Positions 1-6,364 of a stretch of DNA of 6,561 nucleotides are shown in pieces. The position numbers and the translations under genes were made by a program. The DNA is from Planctomycetota bacterium. GTDB taxonomy: Bacteria > Planctomycetota > Brocadiia > Brocadiales > Brocadiaceae. The notes below the pieces were generated by a model. It searched no databases and was not told the origin of the DNA. It worked only from the letters and a program-made list of their open reading frames with translations. Position 1 is the first letter of the stretch, and each line of letters begins with the position of its first letter. Where the stretch lies: positions 1 through 6,561 of the forward strand of contig JAHFOW010000158.1 of assembly GCA_023261465.1 (NCBI GenBank), read 5' to 3'.

Positions 1-983
1 TGAAAACGCTAAAGTTGATTGATAATGGTGAGAATACTTGGTACACAGATGAAAAAGACGAAAAATTATCTCCCTATGGAGTATATGAGGGTGATACGAT
101 ATTTGAGGCAGCCGCAAAGAAGAACCTCAATCAGTGGGCTGTTGGATATATTCCTGAAGATAAAGAATGGAGGTCTCCAAATTTTGGAGAGGATGTTGCG
201 AAGAGTAATAAGCCAGATGAACATTCATCGCTGCCAGAACACAGTCGGTGGTTCTTCTATATTCAGAGACTTTGCAACCATTGTACTTATCCGGGTTGTT
301 TAGCGGCCTGTCCCAGGAAGGCTATATATAAGAGAAAAGAAGATGGAATTGTTCTTATTGATCAGAAAAGGTGCAGAGGTTACAGAAAATGCGTAGAGCA
401 GTGCCCATACAAGAAACCAATGTTTAGAGGCTTAACAAGGGTAAGCGAAAAGTGTATTGCCTGTTATCCCAGGATTGAAGGACGAGATCCGATAACAAAA
501 GGGCGTCCCATGGAAACCAGATGTATGGCGGCCTGTGTAGGCCAAATTCGTCTGCAAGGATTCTTGGATGATAATCCAAAAAACCCAGTCACATGGTTAA
601 TCAAGCATGATAAGCTGGCATTACCACTTTATCCACAGTTTGGGACAGAGCCGAATATTTATTACATTCCGCCAAGATGGGCACCGAGGTCATATTTAAG
701 ACAAATGTTTGGTCCTGGTGTAGATGAAGCAATTGATAAATTTATGGTACCTTCTCGTGAAAGACTAGCGGTTATGTCATTGTTTAGGATGACACAATCC
801 ATTATATTTGAATATAAGATTGAAGAAGGTCCAAAGGTTTTTGAGACGATGATTCACGGCAAGAAGTTTGAGATGTATAATGATACAGTTATTGGATATG
901 GTGAGGATGGACAAGAAATTGTGAGAACTACCATAGAAGAACCTGTCCATATCAGAGATCCGAAGCATTACAATTCAATTTAG
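1..983 (+). CDS. nxrB: Nitrite oxidoreductase beta subunit NxrB, iron-sulfur protein (5' partial)
   Basis: Electron-transfer subunit of nitrite oxidoreductase, carrying electrons from the molybdenum subunit toward a haem subunit. The frame is open to the left edge (first whole codon at 3), so the TTG at 15 is an internal codon and the true start is upstream. About 326 residues are visible; the family is roughly 400-430, so the N-terminal part with the first ferredoxin-type cysteine motif is missing. Counting from the TTG at 15, the visible cluster ligands are C87-x2-C90-x4-C95-x3-C99P, then C120-x2-Y123-x2-C126-x3-C130PYKK, then C147-x2-C150YPRIEG, then C170-x3-C174VG. This order matches NarH, DdhB, PcrB and NxrB. 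In NarH the residue at Y123 is Trp (CRGWRMC), the mark of the [3Fe-4S] site. The C-terminal part after residue 180 has no cysteines and probably wraps around the partner subunit. The next gene follows after 14 bp. Type II beta subunits of other substrates are similar, but the linked NxrA makes NxrB the best call. Confidence 0.93.
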   Translation, partial: KTLKLIDNGENTWYTDEKDEKLSPYGVYEGDTIFEAAAKKNLNQWAVGYIPEDKEWRSPNFGEDVAKSNKPDEHSSLPEHSRWFFYIQRLCNHCTYPGCLAACPRKAIYKRKEDGIVLIDQKRCRGYRKCVEQCPYKKPMFRGLTRVSEKCIACYPRIEGRDPITKGRPMETRCMAACVGQIRLQGFLDDNPKNPVTWLIKHDKLALPLYPQFGTEPNIYYIPPRWAPRSYLRQMFGPGVDEAIDKFMVPSRERLAVMSLFRMTQSIIFEYKIEEGPKVFETMIHGKKFEMYNDTVIGYGEDGQEIVRTTIEEPVHIRDPKHYNSI

Positions 984-987
984 AATT

Positions 988-997
988 GAGGTTTATT
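988..997 (+). promoter_or_regulatory. Ribosome binding site deciding the chaperone start
   Basis: GAGG at 988-991 lies 6 bases before the ATG at 998. An in-frame TTG at 986 would give a protein four residues longer, but it overlaps this Shine-Dalgarno-like sequence and has none of its own, so the ATG is preferred. Confidence 0.6.
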
Positions 998-1792
998 ATG
1001 GGCGTTGATAGCACTAGTTTTTCAGATCAACAAGTTGCATCCAGCGTAGTGAATTTGCTTGCACGGGGCGCAATGTATCAGATTTTGTCCGCGTGCTTTC
1101 TTTACCCCGAAGAGGAAAACCTTTCGATATTGAAAAGTCCAGATTTTCAGGAACATGCGAAGGATTTGATGCTGTGTTATGAGGGTGTCGACGATGGTGC
1201 AGGGTTAAAAAGATGTTTGAAAGAAGTACAGGAATTGTACGGAAATGCAAACATCGAAACCTTACAAAGGGTATATCAGTGTATTGTGGGACACACCATG
1301 TCTAAAGAGTGTCCTTTATACGAAACCCAATATGGCGCAGCCCATGTGTATCAGCAAGTTCATGAGTTGGGTGATATTCAGGGTTTTTATAAGGCTTTTG
1401 GCTTGGATATCTCTGATGTAGAGAAGGAACGTTGCGATCATGTAAGTGTGGAGTTGGAATTTATACACTTTTTGTTGTACAAACAAGCATACGCTCTGGA
1501 AAACCACGGAGATGAAAAGGTGCAGATATGCGTGGATGCGCAAAAGAAGTTTTTGAAAGAGCATATAGGGAAATGGGTGCCTCTTTTTGCGGTACTTTTT
1601 AGCAGGAAGGCAGGAGAAGGTTTTTATTGTGCATTATCTGCCCTGACAAAGGAGTTTTTAAGGCTGGAAATGAAGTTGATGGATATTAAAACTGAGATTT
1701 ATAAGGAGTCCGATCTCAATCAGGAAGCGGTGGCTGGCGCCTCTGATGAATGTTTATCCTGTGCTTCTTCTGAAGATTTCAATGAGGAATAG
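998..1792 (+). CDS. TorD/NarJ-family molybdoenzyme assembly chaperone
   Basis: Probable cytoplasmic chaperone dedicated to NxrA. Members of this all-helical family (TorD, DmsD, NarJ, DdhD) bind the Tat leader or body of a molybdenum apo-enzyme and help insert the bis-MGD cofactor before export. The 264-residue protein shows family hallmarks: CPLYETQYG at about residues 105-113, GDIQGFYKAFGL at 125-136, and DHVSVELEFIHFL at 147-159. There is no signal peptide or membrane segment. The acidic tail from about 236 to 264 has two nearby cysteines (C252, C255) and looks disordered. It is slightly longer than typical TorD (about 200-230 residues) because of this tail. It starts 14 bp after nxrB and ends 2 bp before the next gene, so it belongs to the same transcript. 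Assignment to NxrA as client is inferred from position; the family assignment is firm. Confidence 0.88.
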   Translation: MGVDSTSFSDQQVASSVVNLLARGAMYQILSACFLYPEEENLSILKSPDFQEHAKDLMLCYEGVDDGAGLKRCLKEVQELYGNANIETLQRVYQCIVGHTMSKECPLYETQYGAAHVYQQVHELGDIQGFYKAFGLDISDVEKERCDHVSVELEFIHFLLYKQAYALENHGDEKVQICVDAQKKFLKEHIGKWVPLFAVLFSRKAGEGFYCALSALTKEFLRLEMKLMDIKTEIYKESDLNQEAVAGASDECLSCASSEDFNEE

Positions 1793-1794
1793 AT

Positions 1795-2748
1795 ATGAGA
1801 CTCGAATTTGACCCAAGTTTAATTGAAGAAGTAATATTTGGAGAATTAAAGGACAGGGAAGAAAAGGGGGATTTTGCTCTTACTGCTGAATATCATTCCT
1901 ATACCGACTCTATATATGAGAATTTCCATTCGGACGATAGGCCGTCTCAGTTTAGAAAAGTTGAATGGAATTTCTTTAAAAAACTCGAGTTACCGAAGGT
2001 AATAAAAGAGATTTTTGATGAATTTCCTGAGCTTGAAGGAAAGGCCGGTGGGGGCGTGATTGCAAAGGCAGTGAATCCTTTTGACGAAGGTTCTTATCTT
2101 ACAAAAGGGATGAACCAGGAGGCTGGCCAAAAAAGGATTGTTGTCAAGTTGCTATCAGACCGCTTCCAGGAAATTTCCTATCTGAGAAAATTAGTCAGGC
2201 ATGAATTGATGCATGCCTCTGACATGCTTAGCGAATCATACGGCTATCGTGATGAACGACTCGGTGGTAATCCTATGGAAGAAAGTATCGTCAAGGAGCG
2301 ATATTGTACTTTCTGGGATATTTTTGTCGATAGCCGATTAATCAGGAAAGGGAAAGAAACGCTGTTTGATAAAGATTGGAGATATAGAGAATTTGAAGCA
2401 CTCTATAAAAAATTTCCTGACGATGTAAAAATTGCTATTTTTGATGTCCTCTGGCAAGATGAAAGTTTGACACACGATAAGATATTAGGTCTGGCAAAGG
2501 ATGTGAATGAGGTGATAAAGATTTCTGAAGGCATGCCTATTAGGCATGCCGCCAAAAAGAAAAAGTCAATTTTGCCGGGTGCCCAATGTCCTCTCTGTCA
2601 ATTTCGTACTTATCGTTGGGCGGAAAATATTGAACAAGATGCTTACCTTGTGGATGCAATCAAAAAGGATTTTACCGGCTGGGAACCGGAAGATGGCGTA
2701 TGTGTTCAATGTACTGAGGCTTATAAGATAAGAAGTATTGTTTGTTAA
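1795..2748 (+). CDS. Uncharacterised HExxH zincin-like protein with C-terminal zinc-ribbon-like segment
   Basis: I do not recognise a named family. The 317-residue protein has no signal peptide or membrane helix, so it is probably cytoplasmic. Residues 1-80 are acidic and rich in aromatic residues. Residues 131-143 read RKLVRHELMHASD, with H136, E137 and H140 forming a classic HExxH zinc-protease motif within a predicted helix. Possible third ligands are D143, or E168, D175 and D179 in the following ERYCTFWDIFVDSRL stretch. A basic linker (about 251-257) leads to C265-x2-C268 and C303-x2-C306, a spacing suited to one zinc ribbon or an iron site. The start is supported by GAGGA at 1784-1788, six bases before the ATG. 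The stop of the chaperone gene lies 2 bp upstream, indicating translational coupling. Its place between chaperone and nxrA suggests a role in NXR maturation, quality control or metal handling. Peptidase activity is inferred from one motif only; a non-catalytic metal-binding protein is possible. Confidence 0.72.
   Translation: MRLEFDPSLIEEVIFGELKDREEKGDFALTAEYHSYTDSIYENFHSDDRPSQFRKVEWNFFKKLELPKVIKEIFDEFPELEGKAGGGVIAKAVNPFDEGSYLTKGMNQEAGQKRIVVKLLSDRFQEISYLRKLVRHELMHASDMLSESYGYRDERLGGNPMEESIVKERYCTFWDIFVDSRLIRKGKETLFDKDWRYREFEALYKKFPDDVKIAIFDVLWQDESLTHDKILGLAKDVNEVIKISEGMPIRHAAKKKKSILPGAQCPLCQFRTYRWAENIEQDAYLVDAIKKDFTGWEPEDGVCVQCTEAYKIRSIVC
2530..2550. repeat. Duplicated 8-bp palindrome GGCATGCC with 5-bp spacer
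   Basis: GGCATGCC occurs at 2530-2537 and 2543-2550 around TATTA. Each copy is its own reverse complement, so the pair is both a direct and an inverted repeat and could fold as a 9-bp hairpin with a 3-base loop. It lies inside the HExxH protein gene and codes for part of GMPIRHAA, so it may be chance. Confidence 0.4.
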
Positions 2749-2806
2749 TATATATGGTTAAAACTTTTTATATAAATTGTTTTAAATTGAGAAAGGAGTA
2801 GGAAAT
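2749..2806 (+). promoter_or_regulatory. AT-rich leader before nxrA with ribosome binding site; possible promoter
   Basis: This 58-bp gap is very AT-rich. It ends in AAAGGAG at 2792-2798, eight bases before the nxrA ATG, a strong ribosome binding site stronger than those of the upstream genes. TATAAA at 2771-2776 resembles a -10 element, but the nearest -35-like sequence (TTGTTA, 2742-2747) is 23 bp away, too far for a standard sigma-70 promoter. AAATTG is repeated at 2774-2779 and 2784-2789, one helical turn apart. The ribosome binding site is well supported; the promoter is only a guess. Confidence 0.4.
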
Positions 2807-2887
2807 ATGAAACTTACCAGGAGAACTTTCCTACAAATAGCAGGTGCGACAGGAGCTACCTTTACTATTGCTAATAAGGCAATGGCA
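2807..2887 (+). other. Twin-arginine (Tat) signal peptide of NxrA
   Basis: Codes for residues 1-27: a short basic start, TRRTFLQ with the twin arginines at residues 5-6, a weakly hydrophobic Ala/Gly/Thr-rich core, and an AMA site. Such leaders export folded, cofactor-loaded proteins. In anammox cells the destination could be the anammoxosome lumen, which the sequence cannot settle. Confidence 0.85.
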
Positions 2888-5800
2888 TTTCGGTTACTGA
2901 AGCCTGCTGTGGAAGTGGGAAATCCGCTGGATGCCTATCCTGATCGCGCATGGGAAAGTGTATATCGTGATCAGTATAGGTATGACCGAACATTTACCTT
3001 TACTTGTTCACCGAATGACACCCATGCCTGCAGGGTAAGGGCATTTGTAAGAAATGAAGTGGTTATGAGGGTTGAACAGAATTACGACCATCAGAATTAC
3101 TCAGACCTGTATGGAAACAAGGCCACGAGAAACTGGAACCCCAGGATGTGCTTAAAAGGGTACACGTTCCATCGCAGGGTTTATGGACCTTACAGGTTAA
3201 GATATCCGCTTATTCGAAAAGGGTGGAAACAGTGGGCAGATGACGGGTTCCCGGAATTGACACCGGAAAATAAATCCAAATACATGTTTGATGCCAGAGG
3301 GCAAGATGAATTATTAAAAGCTTCATGGGATGATGCGTGGACATACGCTGCAAAAGGGATTTTGCATATTACTAAGAAGTATAGCGGCGAAGAGGGTGCT
3401 AAAAAACTTATAGAACAGGGATATCCAAAAGAGATGGTTGATCCCATGAAGGGGGCTGGCACACGTACCTTCAAGGGTCGTGGTGGTATGGGGCTCCTAG
3501 GCGTAATCGGTAAATATGGTATGTACCGATTTAACAATATGCTTTCCCTTGTTGATAGTCATAATAGAGGCGTAGGGCCGGATAAAGCATTGGGCGGAAG
3601 GAACTGGTCGAATTACACATGGCACGGCGATCAGGCTCCAGGCCATCCATTTTCTCATGGATTGCAAACTTCGGATGTAGATATGAATGATATTCGTTTC
3701 TCGAAGTTGGTAATACAAACCGGGAAAAATCTTATCGAAAATAAGATGCCTGAGGCGCACTGGCTTACCCAGGTTATGGAGAGGGGTGGAAAACTCGTTG
3801 TTATTACTCCTGAATACAGTCCATCTGCACAAAAAGCAGATTATTGGATTCCAATTAGGTGCAATACAGATACAGCGCTATTTCTGGGCTTAACCAAGAT
3901 ATTGATGGATGAGAAACTGTATGATACAGATTATGTGAAAAAGTTTACCGATTTCCCACTACTCGTTAGAACTGATACTTTAAAGAGATTAAAACCAAAC
4001 GATATCTTCCCAGATTACAAGTTAGAAGATATCTCCCACGGTCCAAGCTATAAGATTCAAGGATTGCACGATGACCAGAGAGAGATTATAGGAGATTTTG
4101 TTGTATGGGATGCAAAGACGAATAGTCCTAAAGCCATTACAAGGGACGATGTCGGTGATAAGCTGGCGGCTAAAGGCATTGATCCTGCCCTTGATGGTAC
4201 ATTCAAGGTAAAAACCGTGGATGGCAAAGAGATGGAGGTCATGTCTGTCTTTGAAATGTATAAGATACACCTTAAAGATTATGACATTGACAGCGTAGTC
4301 GAAATGACTAATTCTCCAAAAGAGCTAATCGTAAGGTTAGCACACGATATTGCTACTATAAAACCAGTGGCAATACACTATGGTGAGGGTATTAATCACT
4401 GGTTCCATGCAACGCTAATGAACAGGTCTACGTATTTGCCGTTGATGTTGACGGGAAATGTAGGCTACAATGGTTCTGGTTCTCATACATGGGCGGGGAA
4501 CTACAAGGCTGGTAATTTCCAATCAGCGAAATGGTGCGGTCCTGGGTTTTATGGATGGGTGGCAGAGGATGTATTCAATCCAAATCTCGATCCCAATGCT
4601 CCGGCATTGGATTTAAAGGTAAAAGGTCGTGCTTACGATGAAGAGGTTGCATATTGGAACCATAATGACAGGCCACTCATTGTGAATACCCCTAAGTACG
4701 GACGTAAATGCTTCACGGGTAAGACGCACATGCCAACACCTACCAAGGTTCTATGGTTTACCAACGTGAACCTGATCAATAATGCAAAGCATGTGTATCA
4801 GATGCTTAAGAATGTGAATCCAAACATTGAGCAGATTATGTCCACTGATATTGAAATGACGGGTTCCATCGAGTATGCAGACTTTGCATTCCCGGCAAAT
4901 TCCTGGATGGAGTTTGAGACCCACGAGATTACCAGTTCGTGTTCGAACCCATTTTTCCAGATATGGAAGGGTGGTATAAGGCCAGTCAATGATTCTAAGG
5001 ATGATGTGATGATCCTTGCGGGTATGGCGGCCAAACTGGGTGAATTACTCAGGGATATGAGATTCAGGGATTTCTGGAAGTTTGCATTGGAGGGAAGACC
5101 CGAAGTATATATCCAGAGGTTGTTAGACGGCAGTACGACTTCGAAGGGATATACTTTTGATGATATAATAAATGGTAAATACGGTGAACCTGGCGTAGCC
5201 CTGTTAAATTACAGGACTTATCCAAGACAGCCATTCTGGGAACAGGTACACGAAAGCATTCCATTCTATACCCCACATGGAAGGCTGCAGGCTTACAATG
5301 ACGAATCTGAAATCATTGAGTACGGTGAGAATTTCATTGTGCATCGTGAAGGGCCGGAGGCAACGCCTTACCTGCCAAATGTCATTGTAAGTACCAATCC
5401 TTATATACGTCCGGATGATTACGGGATTCCAGAAAGTGCAGAGCACTGGGATGAAAGAACAATTAGGAATATCAAGAAGTCATGGTCTGATACAAAGCAG
5501 ACAAAGAACTTCTTGTGGGAGAAGGGTTATAAGTTCTATTGTGTAACCCCAAAATCAAGACATACGGTGCACTCACAGTGGGCAGTAACGGACTGGAACT
5601 TTATCTGGAATAACAATTTTGGCGACCCATACAGGATGGATAAGAGGATGCCGGGTGTTGGTGAGCATCAGATTAACATACATCCACAGGCAGCCAAGGA
5701 TTTGGGTATAAATGATGGTGACTATGTTTATGTTGATGCCAATCCTGCGGATAGGCCATATGAAGGTTGGAAGCCCAGCGATCCATTTTATAAAGTTGCA

Positions 5801-6256
5801 AGACTTATGCTGAGGGCAAAGTATAATTCATCCTATCCTTACGGGGTAACGATGATGAAACACTCAGCTTGGATATCAACAGAAAGAAGCGTGAAGGCAC
5901 ACGAGACTAGACCCGACGGCAGGGCGCTGTCTGCAGGTACCGGATATCAATCCAGTTTCCGTTACGGTTCACAGCAGAGCATCACCAGGGATTGGTCAAT
6001 GCCGATGCACCAGCTGGATAGCCTATTCCACAAAGCAAAGATTGGTATGAAGTTTGTCTTCGGCTTTGAGGCTGACAACCATGGCCTCAATACTGTTCCA
6101 AAGGAAACTTTAGTAAAGATTACCAAGGCAGAAGACGGCGGTATGGGTGGAAAAGGGCTGTGGGATCCTGCAAAAACAGGATATACTACCGGGAACGAGA
6201 ATGACTTCATGAAGAAGTATCTTAGCGGTGAATTGATAAAAGTAGAAAAGGCGTAA
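2807..6256 (+). CDS. nxrA: Nitrite oxidoreductase alpha subunit NxrA, molybdopterin catalytic subunit
   Basis: Catalytic subunit oxidising nitrite to nitrate at a Mo-bis-MGD centre; in anammox bacteria this supplies electrons for carbon fixation. The 1149-residue length fits anammox NxrA. Residues 1-27 form a Tat signal (TRRTFLQ at 4-10, short hydrophobic stretch, likely cleavage after A25-M-A27), so the folded enzyme is exported, presumably carrying NxrB with it. The N-terminal [4Fe-4S] motif aligns as C67-x3-D71-x3-C75 with C115 in NPRMCLKG, instead of the usual H-x3-C-x3-C. FHRRVYGPYRLRYPL (121-135) is typical of the type II DMSO reductase family. YTWHGDQAPG (270-279) aligns with NarG YDWYCDLPPA, making D275 the probable Mo ligand. 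Residues of about 910-1060 form the C-terminal dinucleotide-binding domain (VTPKSRHTVHSQW at 913-925, HPQAAKDLGINDGDYV at 959-974). Close relatives include perchlorate reductase, selenate reductase and ethylbenzene dehydrogenase; overall similarity and length favour NxrA. A 58-bp gap separates it from the preceding gene. Confidence 0.95.
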   Translation: MKLTRRTFLQIAGATGATFTIANKAMAFRLLKPAVEVGNPLDAYPDRAWESVYRDQYRYDRTFTFTCSPNDTHACRVRAFVRNEVVMRVEQNYDHQNYSDLYGNKATRNWNPRMCLKGYTFHRRVYGPYRLRYPLIRKGWKQWADDGFPELTPENKSKYMFDARGQDELLKASWDDAWTYAAKGILHITKKYSGEEGAKKLIEQGYPKEMVDPMKGAGTRTFKGRGGMGLLGVIGKYGMYRFNNMLSLVDSHNRGVGPDKALGGRNWSNYTWHGDQAPGHPFSHGLQTSDVDMNDIRFSKLVIQTGKNLIENKMPEAHWLTQVMERGGKLVVITPEYSPSAQKADYWIPIRCNTDTALFLGLTKILMDEKLYDTDYVKKFTDFPLLVRTDTLKRLKPNDIFPDYKLEDISHGPSYKIQGLHDDQREIIGDFVVWDAKTNSPKAITRDDVGDKLAAKGIDPALDGTFKVKTVDGKEMEVMSVFEMYKIHLKDYDIDSVVEMTNSPKELIVRLAHDIATIKPVAIHYGEGINHWFHATLMNRSTYLPLMLTGNVGYNGSGSHTWAGNYKAGNFQSAKWCGPGFYGWVAEDVFNPNLDPNAPALDLKVKGRAYDEEVAYWNHNDRPLIVNTPKYGRKCFTGKTHMPTPTKVLWFTNVNLINNAKHVYQMLKNVNPNIEQIMSTDIEMTGSIEYADFAFPANSWMEFETHEITSSCSNPFFQIWKGGIRPVNDSKDDVMILAGMAAKLGELLRDMRFRDFWKFALEGRPEVYIQRLLDGSTTSKGYTFDDIINGKYGEPGVALLNYRTYPRQPFWEQVHESIPFYTPHGRLQAYNDESEIIEYGENFIVHREGPEATPYLPNVIVSTNPYIRPDDYGIPESAEHWDERTIRNIKKSWSDTKQTKNFLWEKGYKFYCVTPKSRHTVHSQWAVTDWNFIWNNNFGDPYRMDKRMPGVGEHQINIHPQAAKDLGINDGDYVYVDANPADRPYEGWKPSDPFYKVARLMLRAKYNSSYPYGVTMMKHSAWISTERSVKAHETRPDGRALSAGTGYQSSFRYGSQQSITRDWSMPMHQLDSLFHKAKIGMKFVFGFEADNHGLNTVPKETLVKITKAEDGGMGGKGLWDPAKTGYTTGNENDFMKKYLSGELIKVEKA

Positions 6257-6276
6257 ATTCGATTATGTAAGGTCAA

Positions 6277-6326
6277 AAACGAGCTAACAGATGGAATGAA
6301 TAACATTTGTTAGCTCGTTTAATTTT
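6277..6326 (+). terminator. Long hairpin after nxrA, probable terminator or attenuator
   Basis: The arm AAACGAGCTAACA at 6277-6289 is perfectly complementary to TGTTAGCTCGTTT at 6308-6320. Four further pairs (6290-6293 with 6304-6307, one G-U) extend the stem to 17 bp with a 10-base loop at 6294-6303. The right arm ends in TTT and is followed by AATTTT, a broken U tract. It starts 20 bases after the nxrA stop. The interrupted U tract leaves open that it is a partial terminator or an mRNA-stabilising or processing hairpin rather than a full stop. Confidence 0.75.
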
Positions 6327-6347
6327 AGGAGTTCTTAAATTTTGGAA

Positions 6348-6354
6348 AAAGGAG
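6348..6354 (+). promoter_or_regulatory. Ribosome binding site of the downstream secreted-protein gene
   Basis: AAAGGAG lies 10 bases before the ATG at 6365. The spacing is slightly long but acceptable. It supports the start of a gene otherwise known only from its first 65 codons. Confidence 0.65.
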
Positions 6355-6364
6355 AAAAGAATTT

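Noticed and set aside
15..17. TTG at 15 as the start of NxrB
   Set aside because: The frame is open to the window edge and the protein lacks the N-terminal part with the first cluster motif expected for the family, so this is an internal Leu codon.
986..997. TTG at 986 as start of the chaperone, adding four residues
   Set aside because: It overlaps the GAGG ribosome binding site that fits the ATG at 998 and has no binding site of its own.
3190..3832. Reverse-strand open frames over nxrA (115 and 111 codons) as genes
   Set aside because: They lie opposite a strongly supported coding sequence, show no recognisable domains, and look like shadows of its codon pattern.
4001..4033. Inverted repeat GATATCTTC/GAAGATATC with 15-base loop inside nxrA
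   Set aside because: It lies deep in coding sequence, has no U tract, and a 9-bp pair of this composition is plausible by chance in a 3.4-kb gene.
2807..6256. NarG-type membrane-bound nitrate reductase alpha subunit
   Set aside because: The full Tat leader, Cys-Asp-Cys iron-sulfur motif, overall sequence character and lack of a NarI-like gene in the window favour an exported NxrA-type enzyme.
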